A stretch of 64,000 bases of DNA from LMUY01 sp965199095. Lineage in GTDB: Bacteria > Pseudomonadota > Alphaproteobacteria > Acetobacterales > Acetobacteraceae. Where the stretch lies: assembly GCA_965199095.1 (NCBI GenBank), contig CBDAQM010000009.1, positions 1 through 64,000 of the forward strand, read 5' to 3'. Below are positions 9,686 to 18,124 of the stretch, in pieces (positions within the stretch are counted from its first letter, which is position 1; each line of letters begins with the position of its first letter). The position numbers and the translations under genes are program-made. The notes below the pieces were generated by a model. It searched no databases. It worked only from the letters and a program-made list of their open reading frames with translations, and was not told the origin of the DNA.

Positions 9686-10252
9686 TCAACGATCGAGGCG
9701 GTCGATCCTGTAGCCGGCAGCACGGTGCTGGTATCCGACTGTCAGCGCGGCCGCCTGGATGAACGCGTCGGCAGCGTCGTCGCCGCTGGTGGGGTAATCC
9801 GTCTCGCCAAGGTAGTGCACCAGAAGCATGCAGCCGGCGGGCCGTAACGCGTCCAGCGCCCGGGCCGCCGTCGCCCGGATCCCGGGCAAATCCAGATAGT
9901 ACAGCATTTCCGAGAAGACGATCAGGTCGAACTCGCCCGGCGGCCACGCATCCGGCACCACGCGACGCTCGAACGTGACGGTGGGGCAGCGCGCCCGCGC
10001 CTGCTCCAACGCCGCCTCCGCCACATCCAGCGCAAGCAAGCGGTCGCACCGCGCGGCAAGCTGCTGCGTGAGGACACCGATGGAGCACCCGACCTCCAGC
10101 CCGGCCGAAAACCGCCGGTCCGGCAACGCGGCCAGGGTGGCGGCATATTTCTCCCGCTCGTACGGGCTGCTGGCGAAGCGCCACGGATCGGCGTCGGCCG
10201 CATACAGCGTTTCGAAATAGCTCGGCGGTATGGACGCTGTCCGGCGGCTCAT
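9686..10252 (-). CDS. NodS-like SAM-dependent methyltransferase
   Basis: A 188-residue methyltransferase. SYFETLYAADADPWRF...YEREKY is the hallmark opening of the NodS family (N-methyltransferases of sugar or aminosugar substrates). Motif I is GLEVGCSIGVLTQQLA and the post-II region is FDLIVFSEMLYYLD. The ATG at 10252 was chosen because it forms an ATGA overlap with the stop of the upstream deacetylase and places the NodS motif at residue 11. It is the last gene of a three-gene coupled operon. Family assignment is good; the real substrate is unknown, and in this context it may be a deacetylated sugar. Confidence 0.85.
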   Translation of the reverse strand: MSRRTASIPPSYFETLYAADADPWRFASSPYEREKYAATLAALPDRRFSAGLEVGCSIGVLTQQLAARCDRLLALDVAEAALEQARARCPTVTFERRVVPDAWPPGEFDLIVFSEMLYYLDLPGIRATAARALDALRPAGCMLLVHYLGETDYPTSGDDAADAFIQAAALTVGYQHRAAGYRIDRLDR

Positions 10253-10977
10253 TGCGGCTCCAGGAAAAGTTCGTGCGGGGTGTCGAACAGCGCCATGAAG
10301 CTGGGCTGCATTTGGAAGCCGGACGGGTCGTCCGTGATCAGCCCGGCCCATTGCGACCGATGGCACCGGATCGCCCGCCGCTTGGCGGCCTGCCAGGGCG
10401 CCACGTGGAGCCGCAGGCCGGAGGCCGGCCCGACAGGCGTGTCCGCCGGCAAGGTCCGGCCCCACACCGGATAGGCCCGCCGCGGAATGCCAAGCACCCG
10501 GGCCGCTGCGTCGCCGATCAGGGCAGCCGATTCATGGTCGCAATGCGGGTCGTGACGCCAACTCGTCAACAGCGCCCGGCAGGCATACCGCCGCGCCACC
10601 GCGACCACGGCCTCCACCGCGTCGGCAAACCCCGGCCCGGCCACCGGCGCCGCCGTGTCCGGCAGGCGCAGGAACACGACCCGGTCGGACGCCAGTCCAA
10701 GGCAGTCGAGCGCCGCAATGGTCTCCGTCTCCCGCAGCGCGCGCAGGCGGTGCGCGGGATGGCTGCGCGACTGGGGATGCGACCCGGCGCCGTCCGTCAG
10801 GACCACCACGACGGGCGGCTGCCCGCACGCGCAGCTCTGCGCGATCAGGCCGCCGCAGCCGAGGCTCTCATCATCCGGATGCGGCGCCAGGACCAGGGCG
10901 CACCCGCCGGTAATGTCCCCCAGCGCCGCCACCGGCCACTGCCCCGCGGCGGCGAACAGGGCGCCGGCCGTGGTCAT
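10249..10977 (-). CDS. PIG-L family deacetylase
   Basis: A 242-residue LmbE/PIG-L N-deacetylase. The zinc site is visible as APHPDDESLGCGG near residue 38 and HDPHCDHES near residue 150. The family removes acetyl groups from GlcNAc-type sugars on lipids, mycothiol precursors or antibiotics. The start at 10977 is chosen because its ATGA overlaps the stop of the acyl-CoA dehydrogenase-like gene; a longer in-frame extension has no homology-like character. Its position between an acyl-CoA dehydrogenase-like gene and a NodS-like methyltransferase suggests successive edits of one amino-sugar or lipid substrate; that is inference. Confidence 0.88.
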   Translation of the reverse strand: MTTAGALFAAAGQWPVAALGDITGGCALVLAPHPDDESLGCGGLIAQSCACGQPPVVVVLTDGAGSHPQSRSHPAHRLRALRETETIAALDCLGLASDRVVFLRLPDTAAPVAGPGFADAVEAVVAVARRYACRALLTSWRHDPHCDHESAALIGDAAARVLGIPRRAYPVWGRTLPADTPVGPASGLRLHVAPWQAAKRRAIRCHRSQWAGLITDDPSGFQMQPSFMALFDTPHELFLEPQ

Positions 10978-12062
10978 GCCTTGAGAGCCTGTGATGCCGC
11001 TTCCGTCAGCACCATGTCGGCTGCCGGCTGGCGGAGATAGGTCGCGAGGTCGCGGCACAGCAGCTCCACCGGGTTGGCCCGCATCAGCGCGCCGACGCCG
11101 AGCGAACGCTGCGTCAGCTCGATGACATCGAGGGCCGCGCGCTCCACCGCCAGCCGCGACAATCCAACATAGGCGATGGCGGCGTCCGGGTCGTCGTCAT
11201 CCGCTTCCGCGCGCAACGCAGCCTCGGCCATCCACAACCGCGCCGTCTCCGTCGCAATCAAGGCCTGTCCTACACGGGCTTGCTGGTGCGGGTCGGCGGC
11301 GCGGCCCCGCGCGACCAATTGGCGCCGAAGCTGCTCCGCCAGCGCCTCGATGCCGCCGAGCGTCACGGCCGAGGTCCGCCACGCGCCGCATGAGAAATCC
11401 GGCTCGCGGAGATAGTCGCCGGCCGCGCCGAAGACCATCCCCGGCGTTCCGTCATAGCGCACCTGGCCGGTTTTGGCCGCTCGCATGCCAGCCAGGCCGC
11501 TGGCAAGCGGACTGGCGCGGAAGCCGGCCTCGTTGGCCACGTAGACCAGGCGGGTGCTGCAGGACTCGTCGACGGCGGTGACGACCGCCCGGCTTGCATG
11601 GCCCGCCCCGGAGCAAAACTGCTTGGCCCCCTCCAGCGTGCCGTCCACCCGCACGGTCAAACCGCCTTCGGCCGGGTCGGTGACCCACAACCCCACCAAG
11701 TGCCCGTCCAGCATATCCCGCGCCACCCGGCGCTGGACCGCCACGTCGCCCCATCGGACCACCAGCCGCAGCGCGTTGACATGCGCCTCGACCAGGCGGC
11801 CGAGAGACAAATTGCCGCGCCCGAGCAGCCGGAACAACTCGAGCGCCCCGGTCGCCGCCGCCGGCTCCGTCCCCAGGCCGAGCCCCCCTGCCGTGGCCGG
11901 CAAGGGCGACCGGAGCACCCCCGCCGCCATCAGGTCGCGCATATCGTCCACGGGAAAGGCTGCCTCGGCATCCAACGCCATGGCGCGCTGCTGCATGCTC
12001 GGCAGCAACGCCTCTATTTGGCGGAGCAGGCTGGCGGTCGCAGGAGTTTGGGGCATCACCAT
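10974..12062 (-). CDS. Acyl-CoA dehydrogenase-like flavoprotein
   Basis: A 362-residue protein with the acyl-CoA dehydrogenase layout: an N-terminal helical domain (LLRQIEALLPSMQQRA...DMRDLMAAGVL), a middle beta domain (GLWVTDPAEGG, then GAKQFCSGAGHASRAVV) and a C-terminal helical bundle. It is shorter than typical dehydrogenases and closer to the members found in small operons with PIG-L and NodS proteins. The start is ATG-GTG-ATG at 12062. It is first in a minus-strand operon with ATGA overlaps throughout. The oxidised substrate is unknown and may not be a CoA ester. Confidence 0.8.
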   Translation of the reverse strand: MVMPQTPATASLLRQIEALLPSMQQRAMALDAEAAFPVDDMRDLMAAGVLRSPLPATAGGLGLGTEPAAATGALELFRLLGRGNLSLGRLVEAHVNALRLVVRWGDVAVQRRVARDMLDGHLVGLWVTDPAEGGLTVRVDGTLEGAKQFCSGAGHASRAVVTAVDESCSTRLVYVANEAGFRASPLASGLAGMRAAKTGQVRYDGTPGMVFGAAGDYLREPDFSCGAWRTSAVTLGGIEALAEQLRRQLVARGRAADPHQQARVGQALIATETARLWMAEAALRAEADDDDPDAAIAYVGLSRLAVERAALDVIELTQRSLGVGALMRANPVELLCRDLATYLRQPAADMVLTEAASQALKA

Positions 12063-12105
12063 CGCGACGCGAACGCCGCCGTCGCAAGCGGGGTTGCCCA
12101 GCCTC

Positions 12106-12975
12106 CTAGCCGATCACCACCGCGATGGGCGAGGCAGCATCGTGGATGGTGATCGGCGTCGCCCCGACCGGGTCACCGTCCGCCTGGGCGCAAATACTAC
12201 TGTCGCCGCGGATCTCCACCTCCCGTGCGGTGTGGATCCGCAGCCCGGGCATCCGCGGCAGCAGGTTTAACGGCAAGGCCGCGCCATACATCATCGCCGC
12301 CCAAGGCCCGGAACGCTCGAACACCGCAACGCTGAAGCCGGGCTGGCAGGCGTTGGCGGCGGGTGCGAGGGTGAAGCGCCCGGCGTAAAGCCGGCCTTTG
12401 CTGACGATGACGCTCGCGGCCTCCATCGCCTCGCCATCCAGGCGCAAGCGCAGGCGTGGGAATTGATAACGGCTCATCTCCCGCATGGTCTGCGCGACAT
12501 AGGCGCCCTTCCCCAACACGCGCTTGAGCCGTGGCGGGATCGCATGCACCACCTGCGCGTCCAAGCCGACCCCCAGCATCTGCACGAACAGCCGCGTGTC
12601 CGCGGGGCCGACCGCCACGCCCGGCCACAGCAGGCAGGTGCGGCCGAACGCCAGGGCGGCGGCCACCGCGCGCGGGGCGAAGGGCAGATGCAGCTCATGC
12701 GCCAGGACGTTCGCAGTCCCCAGCGGGATAACGCCCAGCCGCGCCCTGCCGCCGGCCATCCCGTTCGCCACCTCCGCGATCGTGCCGTCGCCCCCCGCCG
12801 CCACCACCAGGGTCGCGCCGGAGCGCACGGCCTCGCGCGCCAGCTCCGTCGCGTGCCCGGCGTGCTGGGTCTCAGCCAGTTCGAGCCGCATGCCGTTGGC
12901 GGACAGGACGTCCAGCACGCGCCACAAGGCGTAGGACCGCCGACGCCCGGCAGTCGGATTGAAAATCACGATCAC
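12106..12975 (-). CDS. Diacylglycerol kinase family lipid kinase
   Basis: A 289-residue DagK/YegS-type kinase. It opens with MIVIFNPTAGRRR and has the nucleotide-binding VVAAGGDGTIAEVANGM near residue 60, then GVIPLGTANVLAHEL near residue 85. Both are diagnostic for DAG/sphingosine/YegS kinases. It phosphorylates diacylglycerol-like lipids with ATP to give phosphatidate at the inner membrane face. It diverges from a PlcP-like phospholipase, whose product is diacylglycerol, across an intergenic region with Pho-box-like repeats. This suggests it recycles DAG produced during membrane remodelling. The context role is inference; the enzyme family is clear. Confidence 0.9.
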   Translation of the reverse strand: MIVIFNPTAGRRRSYALWRVLDVLSANGMRLELAETQHAGHATELAREAVRSGATLVVAAGGDGTIAEVANGMAGGRARLGVIPLGTANVLAHELHLPFAPRAVAAALAFGRTCLLWPGVAVGPADTRLFVQMLGVGLDAQVVHAIPPRLKRVLGKGAYVAQTMREMSRYQFPRLRLRLDGEAMEAASVIVSKGRLYAGRFTLAPAANACQPGFSVAVFERSGPWAAMMYGAALPLNLLPRMPGLRIHTAREVEIRGDSSICAQADGDPVGATPITIHDAASPIAVVIG

Positions 12976-13030
12976 GGCGGGAGTCTACAACCTCCGCAAG
13001 CTGTCATGTCGGCAAAAACCTCGTCCGCAG

Positions 13031-13069
13031 AAGTCGTTCGAATGACATTTCCAAGTCACTCAGATGACA
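13031..13069 (-). promoter_or_regulatory. Pho-box-like array of 11-bp direct repeats
   Basis: Read on the minus strand, TGTCAT, TGACTT, TGTCAT and CGACTT lie at 13064-13069, 13053-13058, 13042-13047 and 13031-13036, exactly 11 bp apart. This is the spacing and core of PhoB boxes (TGTCA direct repeats on one helical face). A further full CTGTCAT lies on the plus strand at 13001-13007. The array sits between the divergent diacylglycerol kinase (start 12975) and PlcP-like (start 13185) genes. Binding by PhoB is predicted from pattern only. Confidence 0.65.
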
Positions 13070-13184
13070 TCGCAACAACATACCGGCAAATACGCCAGCG
13101 TCATCCAACCTTAACTGACCCGAATCGACGACAGCGATTATGAGCATACCATGAGAGAGCACCGGAAATTTTAGGCGCCCCGCG

Positions 13185-14006
13185 ATGAACGCCACCTTTA
13201 ACGCCGCGCGGCCGGCTCACCGCTACCGCTCCATCTTCATATCGGACGTGCATCTCGGCACGAAAGATTGCCGGAGCGATTTCCTGGCCGACTTCCTCAG
13301 CAAGTCCAGTTGCGACTACCTCTACCTCGTCGGCGACATCGTCGACGGCTGGCGGTTGCGCAAATCCTGGTATTGGGATGCGAGCTATGACGAGGTGATC
13401 CGGCTGATCCTGCGCAAGGCGCGCGCGGGAACGGAGGTGACGTACATCCCGGGCAACCATGACGAGATGTTCCGGGCCTGGCTGCCGCTGGGCCTTGACA
13501 TCGCCGGCATCCGGCTGCGCCAGAACGCGGACCATACCACGGTGGATGGCCGCCGCCTGCTGGTCATGCATGGTGACGAGTTCGACAGCGTGGTGCGCTA
13601 CGCCAAGTTCCTCGCCCTGCTGGGGGACAGCGCCTACACCGCGGCGCTGGTGACCAACCGTTACTTCAACGGCATCCGCCGCCGCCTCGGCCTGCCGTAC
13701 TGGTCGTTGTCCGCCTGGCTGAAGCGCCGGGTGAAGGAGGCGGTGAAGGCCATCGACCGGTTTGAGACCGCCATGGCGGCCGAGGCGCGGCGGCGCGGCT
13801 TCGACGGCGTGGTGTGCGGCCACATCCACCACGCCGAGATGCGCGAAGTGGGCGGCGTGCTCTACCTCAACGACGGCGACTGGGTCGAAAGCTGCACCGC
13901 GCTGGTCGAGCATGAGGATGGCCGGCTCGAGCTGATCGATTGGGCGGCGCTCAACCGCCTGTCCTTCGCGGCGCCGCGCCAAAGCTTGGTGGCTGAACCT
14001 GCCTGA
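13185..14006 (+). CDS. plcP: PlcP/LpxH-like metallophosphoesterase, probable phospholipase C
   Basis: A 273-residue calcineurin-like phosphoesterase. Metal-binding motifs are FISDVHLGT (residues about 17-25), YLVGDIVDGWR, IPGNHDE near residue 92, VMHGDEFD, and CGHIHHAE near residue 210. Proteins of this type are often annotated UDP-2,3-diacylglucosamine diphosphatase. However, the SWYW, YWSLS and GDWVESCTALVEH segments match the alphaproteobacterial PlcP group, which hydrolyses phosphatidylcholine and related lipids to diacylglycerol under phosphate limitation. The Agt-like glycosyltransferase immediately downstream, the divergent DAG kinase and the Pho-box-like array upstream support PlcP over LpxH. 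Substrate is inferred, not shown. Confidence 0.8.
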   Translation: MNATFNAARPAHRYRSIFISDVHLGTKDCRSDFLADFLSKSSCDYLYLVGDIVDGWRLRKSWYWDASYDEVIRLILRKARAGTEVTYIPGNHDEMFRAWLPLGLDIAGIRLRQNADHTTVDGRRLLVMHGDEFDSVVRYAKFLALLGDSAYTAALVTNRYFNGIRRRLGLPYWSLSAWLKRRVKEAVKAIDRFETAMAAEARRRGFDGVVCGHIHHAEMREVGGVLYLNDGDWVESCTALVEHEDGRLELIDWAALNRLSFAAPRQSLVAEPA

Positions 14007-14043
14007 CGCGGTCATCGACCGGCCGGCTGGCACGTCCCCGCGG

Positions 14044-15081
14044 TTGCAGCGGGTCCTGATCGTTTCCGATGCCTGGCAACCCCAGGTGAACGGCGTCGTG
14101 CGCACGCTGTCGACGGTCGTGCGCGAACTCACGGCGATGGGCCACACGGCGGAGGTCATCGGGCCCGACCGGTTCCGCACCCTGCCTTGCCCGACCTACC
14201 CCGATATCCGGCTCTCCCTGCTGCCCAAGCGGGCGCTCGCCCGCATGATCGACGCGTTCGCGCCGGACGCGCTGCACATCGCGACGGAGGGGCCGCTCGG
14301 CCTTGCCGCCCGGGCGTTGGCGATCAAGCGCGGCTGGCGCTTCACAACGGCGTTCCACACCCGCTTCCCGGAATACCTGCATGCCCGCACCCGGGTGCCG
14401 ACATCGCTCAGCTACGCCTGGCTGCGGCGGTTCCACGGCGCCGGCGCCGGGTTGATGGTCGCCACGCAGACCTTGCGCGACGAGTTGGCAGGCCGTGGCT
14501 TCCGCAATGTCCGCGCCTGGACGCGCGGTGTGGACCTCGACGCCTTCCGGCCGGAGCCGCGGGAAGCATGGGCGATGCCGCGGCCGATCTTCGCCTATGT
14601 CGGCCGGGTCGCGGTGGAAAAGAACATCGGCGCGTTCCTGGCGCTGGACCTGCCCGGCTCCAAGGTCGTCGTGGGGGACGGCCCGGCGCGCGCCGCTTTG
14701 GAGCGGCAATTTCCGGCGGCGCATTTCGCCGGCATGCGGCACGGCGCCGGGCTGGCCTCGGCGTTCGCCGGGGCGGACGTGTTCGTGTTCCCCTCCGTGA
14801 CGGACACGTTCGGCCTCGTCCTGCTGGAAAGCCTTGCCTGCGGCACCCCGGTGGCGGCCTTCCCCGTGACGGGCCCGCTCGACGTCCTGGCGGGGGCGGC
14901 GCCCGGCGTCGGCGCGATGGCTGCCGACCTCCGCACGGCGGCGCTGGCGGCGCTGGAACACGCCGACCGCGCGGCCTGCCGCACCCATGCCGAGCGGTTT
15001 TCCTGGCGTGCCTGCGCCGAGATGTTCATAGCCAACCTCCAGCCGGTCACGCAGGCTGCGGAGGACCGACTGGCCGCCTGA
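14044..15081 (+). CDS. Agt-like GT4 glycosyltransferase (glycolipid synthesis)
   Basis: A 345-residue GT4 enzyme opening RVLIVSDAWQPQVNGVVRTL, the conserved start of the sulfoquinovosyl/mannosyl/Agt group. The donor domain has FAYVGRVAVEKN near residue 185 and DTFGLVLLESLACGTPVAAFP near residue 255. In phosphate-stress gene pairs, Agt glycosylates the diacylglycerol released by PlcP to make phosphorus-free membrane glycolipids. Here it lies 37 bp after the plcP-like gene, in the same orientation. The TTG start is the only start codon that places the first beta strand properly. The sugar donor is not predictable from sequence. Confidence 0.85.
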   Translation: MQRVLIVSDAWQPQVNGVVRTLSTVVRELTAMGHTAEVIGPDRFRTLPCPTYPDIRLSLLPKRALARMIDAFAPDALHIATEGPLGLAARALAIKRGWRFTTAFHTRFPEYLHARTRVPTSLSYAWLRRFHGAGAGLMVATQTLRDELAGRGFRNVRAWTRGVDLDAFRPEPREAWAMPRPIFAYVGRVAVEKNIGAFLALDLPGSKVVVGDGPARAALERQFPAAHFAGMRHGAGLASAFAGADVFVFPSVTDTFGLVLLESLACGTPVAAFPVTGPLDVLAGAAPGVGAMAADLRTAALAALEHADRAACRTHAERFSWRACAEMFIANLQPVTQAAEDRLAA

Positions 15082-15138
15082 CGGCGCACGATTTGGCAGG
15101 GACTGGGGCAGCATGCTACCGGCCCGCTCCATGGCCGG

Positions 15139-15849
15139 ATGCGTACCGTGTTAAAGAGGCTGCTTCGCAGCGCGGCCGTGCAATCCGTCACCGCCCGGCT
15201 GGTTGGGCTATACCTCGCCCTGGCGCTGCGCACCACGCGATGGACCTTGGTGGGGGAGGAGCATGCCGCGGCCGCCACCGCCGGGCAGCCCAGCATCGCG
15301 GCATTCTGGCACGAACGGCTGCCGCTGCTGCCCGCGCTGTGGTTCATCATGCGGCGGCACGGGGCCACGGGCACGCCGCGCGTGCTGGTCAGCAAGCATC
15401 GCGACGGACGCTTCATCGGCGCCGTGGTGCGGCGCTTCGGCGTGCAGGTGGTGCACGGCTCCTCCTCGAAGGACGGGTCCGCCCGCGACGTGTCGGAGAA
15501 GGGCGGCGCCAACAGCGTGCGGGTCCTGTTGGCGGAGCTGCAATCCGGCGAGCACATCCTGATCACGCCCGATGGCCCGCGCGGCCCGCGGCGGCGGGCG
15601 GCGCCCGGCGTGGCGCAGATCGCCGGGCTGTCGGGCGCGCCGGTGCTGCCGGTCGGCGCGCAAACGAACAGGCGGCGCGTGCTGCCCACCTGGGACCGGA
15701 TGTATGTGCCGCTGCCGTTCGGCCGCGGCGTGATCGTGTGCGGCGAGCCGATCCTGGTGCCGCGCGAGGGCTGGGACAGCTTCGTCCCGGCGATCGAGGC
15801 GGCGCTGAGCCACGTGGCGGACCTGGCTGACTCGCTGTGCCCGCGGTGA
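15139..15849 (+). CDS. DUF374 lysophospholipid acyltransferase-like protein
   Basis: A 236-residue protein of the DUF374/LPLAT group associated with lipid A biosynthesis. The catalytic-type motif is AAFWHERLPLLPALWF near residue 55. Further motifs are SKHRDGRFIGAVVRRFG, LITPDGPRGPRRRAAPGVA and GAPVLPVGAQTNR, which match the acyltransferase substrate pocket and the PDGPRGP signature. It lies just upstream of waaA and lpxK with a 13-bp overlap into waaA, so it probably acts on a lipid A/Kdo intermediate at the inner membrane. The acyl donor and the acceptor position are unknown. Confidence 0.85.
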   Translation: MRTVLKRLLRSAAVQSVTARLVGLYLALALRTTRWTLVGEEHAAAATAGQPSIAAFWHERLPLLPALWFIMRRHGATGTPRVLVSKHRDGRFIGAVVRRFGVQVVHGSSSKDGSARDVSEKGGANSVRVLLAELQSGEHILITPDGPRGPRRRAAPGVAQIAGLSGAPVLPVGAQTNRRRVLPTWDRMYVPLPFGRGVIVCGEPILVPREGWDSFVPAIEAALSHVADLADSLCPR

Positions 15850-17138
15850 CGCGGCCGGTTGCCCTCCCGCTGTCGGATGGGGAAGGCTCGGCATCCGGCT
15901 GGCTGCCGGCGGCTGGATGGCAAGGCGCCGCAACGCTGCTCGCCCCCGCGCTGCGCTTCATGCTGCGTCGCCGGGTCCGGCGCGGCAAGGAAATGCCGGA
16001 TCGCCTGGCGGAACGCCGCGGGATCGACGCCACCCCGCGCCCGGCCGGGACGCTGATCTGGCTGCATGCCGCCAGCGTGGGGGAGACGGTGTCGGCCCTG
16101 CCCGTGATCGAGGCGCTGCGAAACGCAAAGGTGACGGTGCTGGTGACGACCGGGACCGTCACCTCCGCCCAGTTGCTGGCGGAGCGATGCCCCGGCGTGC
16201 TGCACCGCTTCGCGCCGCTGGATGTGCCGCGCTGGGTGGCGCGCTTCCTGGACCATTGGCGGCCGGACGCCGCGGCCTTCCTGGAAAGCGAGCTGTGGCC
16301 CAACCTGCTGGCCGCCAGCCGCCGCCGCGGCGTCAAGCTGATGCTGCTGAACGCGCGCCTGTCTGCCCGCAGCCAGGCCGGCTGGTCACGCGCGCCGGGT
16401 TTCGCCCGGCGGGTGTTCGGCGCGTTCGACCTGGTGTGGGCGCAATCCGCAGCCGACGCAGCGCGCTTGTACGCGGTCGGCGCGCGGTCGGTCCAATCGC
16501 CGGGAAACCTGAAATTCGCCGCCCCGGCCCTGCCGGTGGATGAAGCGGCGCTGGCGCGGCTGACGCAACAGACCGGGGATCGTCCCCGCTGGCTGGCCGC
16601 CTGCACGCATCCTGGCGAGGAGGCCATCGCCGCGGCGGTGCATCGCCAGCTCGCCGGGGCGCATGCTGGGTTGCTCACGGTGGTGGCGCCCCGCCATCCG
16701 GATCGCGGCCCCGCCGTGGCAGCGGCGCTGCAAGCCCCCCGCCGCGGCGCAGGGGATGCGCCGCCGCCGGGCGGGATTTGGGTCGCCGACGGGCTTGGCG
16801 AGATGGGGCTGCTCTACCGGCTCTGCCCGATCGTCTTCATGGGCAAGAGCCTGGTGCCGGATGGTGGCGGCCAGAACCCGCTGGAGCCGGCGCGGTTCGG
16901 CTGCGCCGTGGCGTGCGGCCCGGCCATGGCGAACCAGGCCGACGCGGCGGCCAGGCTCACCGCCGCTGGCGGTCTGGCGACCGTCACCGATGCAGAGACG
17001 CTCGCCGCCTGGGTGGACGCCAGCCTGCGGGATCCGGCTGCCCGCGTCGCGTCGGGCCAGGCGGCCCAGGCGGTCGCCAGCGCCGACGCGGATCTGCCCC
17101 GCCGGGCCGCCGCCGCCCTCCTGGCCCTGGCTGGCTGA
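15837..17138 (+). CDS. waaA: 3-deoxy-D-manno-octulosonic acid transferase
   Basis: A 433-residue KdtA/WaaA that transfers Kdo from CMP-Kdo to lipid IVA at the inner membrane. The family motif IWLHAASVGETVSALPVIEAL (conserved Ser-Val-Gly-Glu) is near residue 70. AAFLESELWPNLL is near residue 140 and FMGKSLVPDGGGQNPLEPA near residue 335, and all three are diagnostic. The GTG start overlaps the upstream acyltransferase gene. The N-terminal 30 residues before the conserved APALRFMLRRRVRRGKE are poorly conserved in character and may include an over-called start. TGATG overlap couples it to lpxK. Confidence 0.95.
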   Translation: MPAVTRPVALPLSDGEGSASGWLPAAGWQGAATLLAPALRFMLRRRVRRGKEMPDRLAERRGIDATPRPAGTLIWLHAASVGETVSALPVIEALRNAKVTVLVTTGTVTSAQLLAERCPGVLHRFAPLDVPRWVARFLDHWRPDAAAFLESELWPNLLAASRRRGVKLMLLNARLSARSQAGWSRAPGFARRVFGAFDLVWAQSAADAARLYAVGARSVQSPGNLKFAAPALPVDEAALARLTQQTGDRPRWLAACTHPGEEAIAAAVHRQLAGAHAGLLTVVAPRHPDRGPAVAAALQAPRRGAGDAPPPGGIWVADGLGEMGLLYRLCPIVFMGKSLVPDGGGQNPLEPARFGCAVACGPAMANQADAAARLTAAGGLATVTDAETLAAWVDASLRDPAARVASGQAAQAVASADADLPRRAAAALLALAG

Positions 17139-18091
17139 TGCGCCCGCCGCGTTTCTGGCAGCGTGACGGGGTCACGGCGCGGCTGCTCGCCCCATTCAGC
17201 GGCCCGGTTGCCGAGCTGACCGCCCGCCGGCTGGAGCAGCCGGGATGGCGGGCGCCGATCCCGGTAGTCTGCTGCGGCAATGTCAGCGTCGGCGGCACGG
17301 GCAAGACCACGCTGGCGCTCGACCTCGGCGCCCGGCTGGTCCGGCGCGGCGCCCGCGTCGCGTTCCTGATTCGCGGCTATGGCGGCCGGGTGCAGACGGC
17401 GGCGCGCGTCACGCTGGGGCACGAGGCGCGGGACGTCGGGGATGAGGCCTTGCTGCTGGCCCGGGTCGCGCCGACCTTCGTGGGCGCGGACCGCGTCGCC
17501 AGTGCGAAAGCCGCGGTAGGCGCCGGGGCGACCGTGCTGGTGATGGATGACGGGTTGCAGAATCCCGGCCTGGTGAAGGATTTGTCGTTCCTGGTGGTGG
17601 ATGGCGTCGCCGGCTTCGGCAATGGCCGCGTGCTGCCGGCCGGACCGCTGCGGGAGCCGGTGCCGTCCTGTGCCGCACGCTGCCACGCCGCCGTCGTCAT
17701 CGGCGAGGAACACCCGACGCTCGGCATGCTGCTCCCGACCAGCCTGCCGGTCCTGCGCGCCACGCTCAGGCCGGACGCGCCGGGCCTGGCGGGTCGCCGC
17801 GTCCTGGCCTTCGCCGGTATCGGGCGTCCGTCCAAATTCTTCGCCACGCTGGCGGAGGCCGGGGCGCAGATCGTCGACCGCCGCGCCTTCCCCGACCACC
17901 ACCAGTTCGACCCGGCGGAGCTGCGGCGGCTGCAGCGCCGCGCCGTCAAACGGGACGCGGTGCTGGTGACGACGCCCAAGGACTCGGTCCGCCTGCCAAC
18001 CGAATGGCAGGACAAGGTGGCGGTGGCTGGGGTTTCGCTGGCCTGGGCGGATGAGGCTGGTGTGGAAACCTTGCTGAGCAAGGTCTCCTGA
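17138..18091 (+). CDS. lpxK: Tetraacyldisaccharide 4'-kinase
   Basis: A 317-residue LpxK that phosphorylates the 4' position of the lipid A disaccharide-1-phosphate to give lipid IVA. It opens MRPPRFWQRDG; the Walker A sequence is GNVSVGGTGKTTLA near residue 47, and downstream are SFLVVDGVAGFGNGRVLPAGPLREP and FPDHHQF, all standard LpxK motifs. The ATG at 17138 overlaps the waaA stop (TGATG), so it is translationally coupled. It is the last gene of the lipid A block, and a long palindrome follows its stop. Confidence 0.95.
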   Translation: MRPPRFWQRDGVTARLLAPFSGPVAELTARRLEQPGWRAPIPVVCCGNVSVGGTGKTTLALDLGARLVRRGARVAFLIRGYGGRVQTAARVTLGHEARDVGDEALLLARVAPTFVGADRVASAKAAVGAGATVLVMDDGLQNPGLVKDLSFLVVDGVAGFGNGRVLPAGPLREPVPSCAARCHAAVVIGEEHPTLGMLLPTSLPVLRATLRPDAPGLAGRRVLAFAGIGRPSKFFATLAEAGAQIVDRRAFPDHHQFDPAELRRLQRRAVKRDAVLVTTPKDSVRLPTEWQDKVAVAGVSLAWADEAGVETLLSKVS

Positions 18092-18124
18092 TCGCACCGG
18101 AGCCGGAATCCCTAGCCTTCCAAG

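Noticed and set aside
14187..15830. 547-codon frame overlapping the Agt-like and DUF374 genes in another frame
   Set aside because: It is Arg/Gly/Ala-rich without motifs, and both genes beneath it are clear.
16778..17137. Upstream extension of lpxK into waaA
   Set aside because: The sequence before 17138 reads as the +1 shadow of waaA, and TGATG coupling fixes the start.
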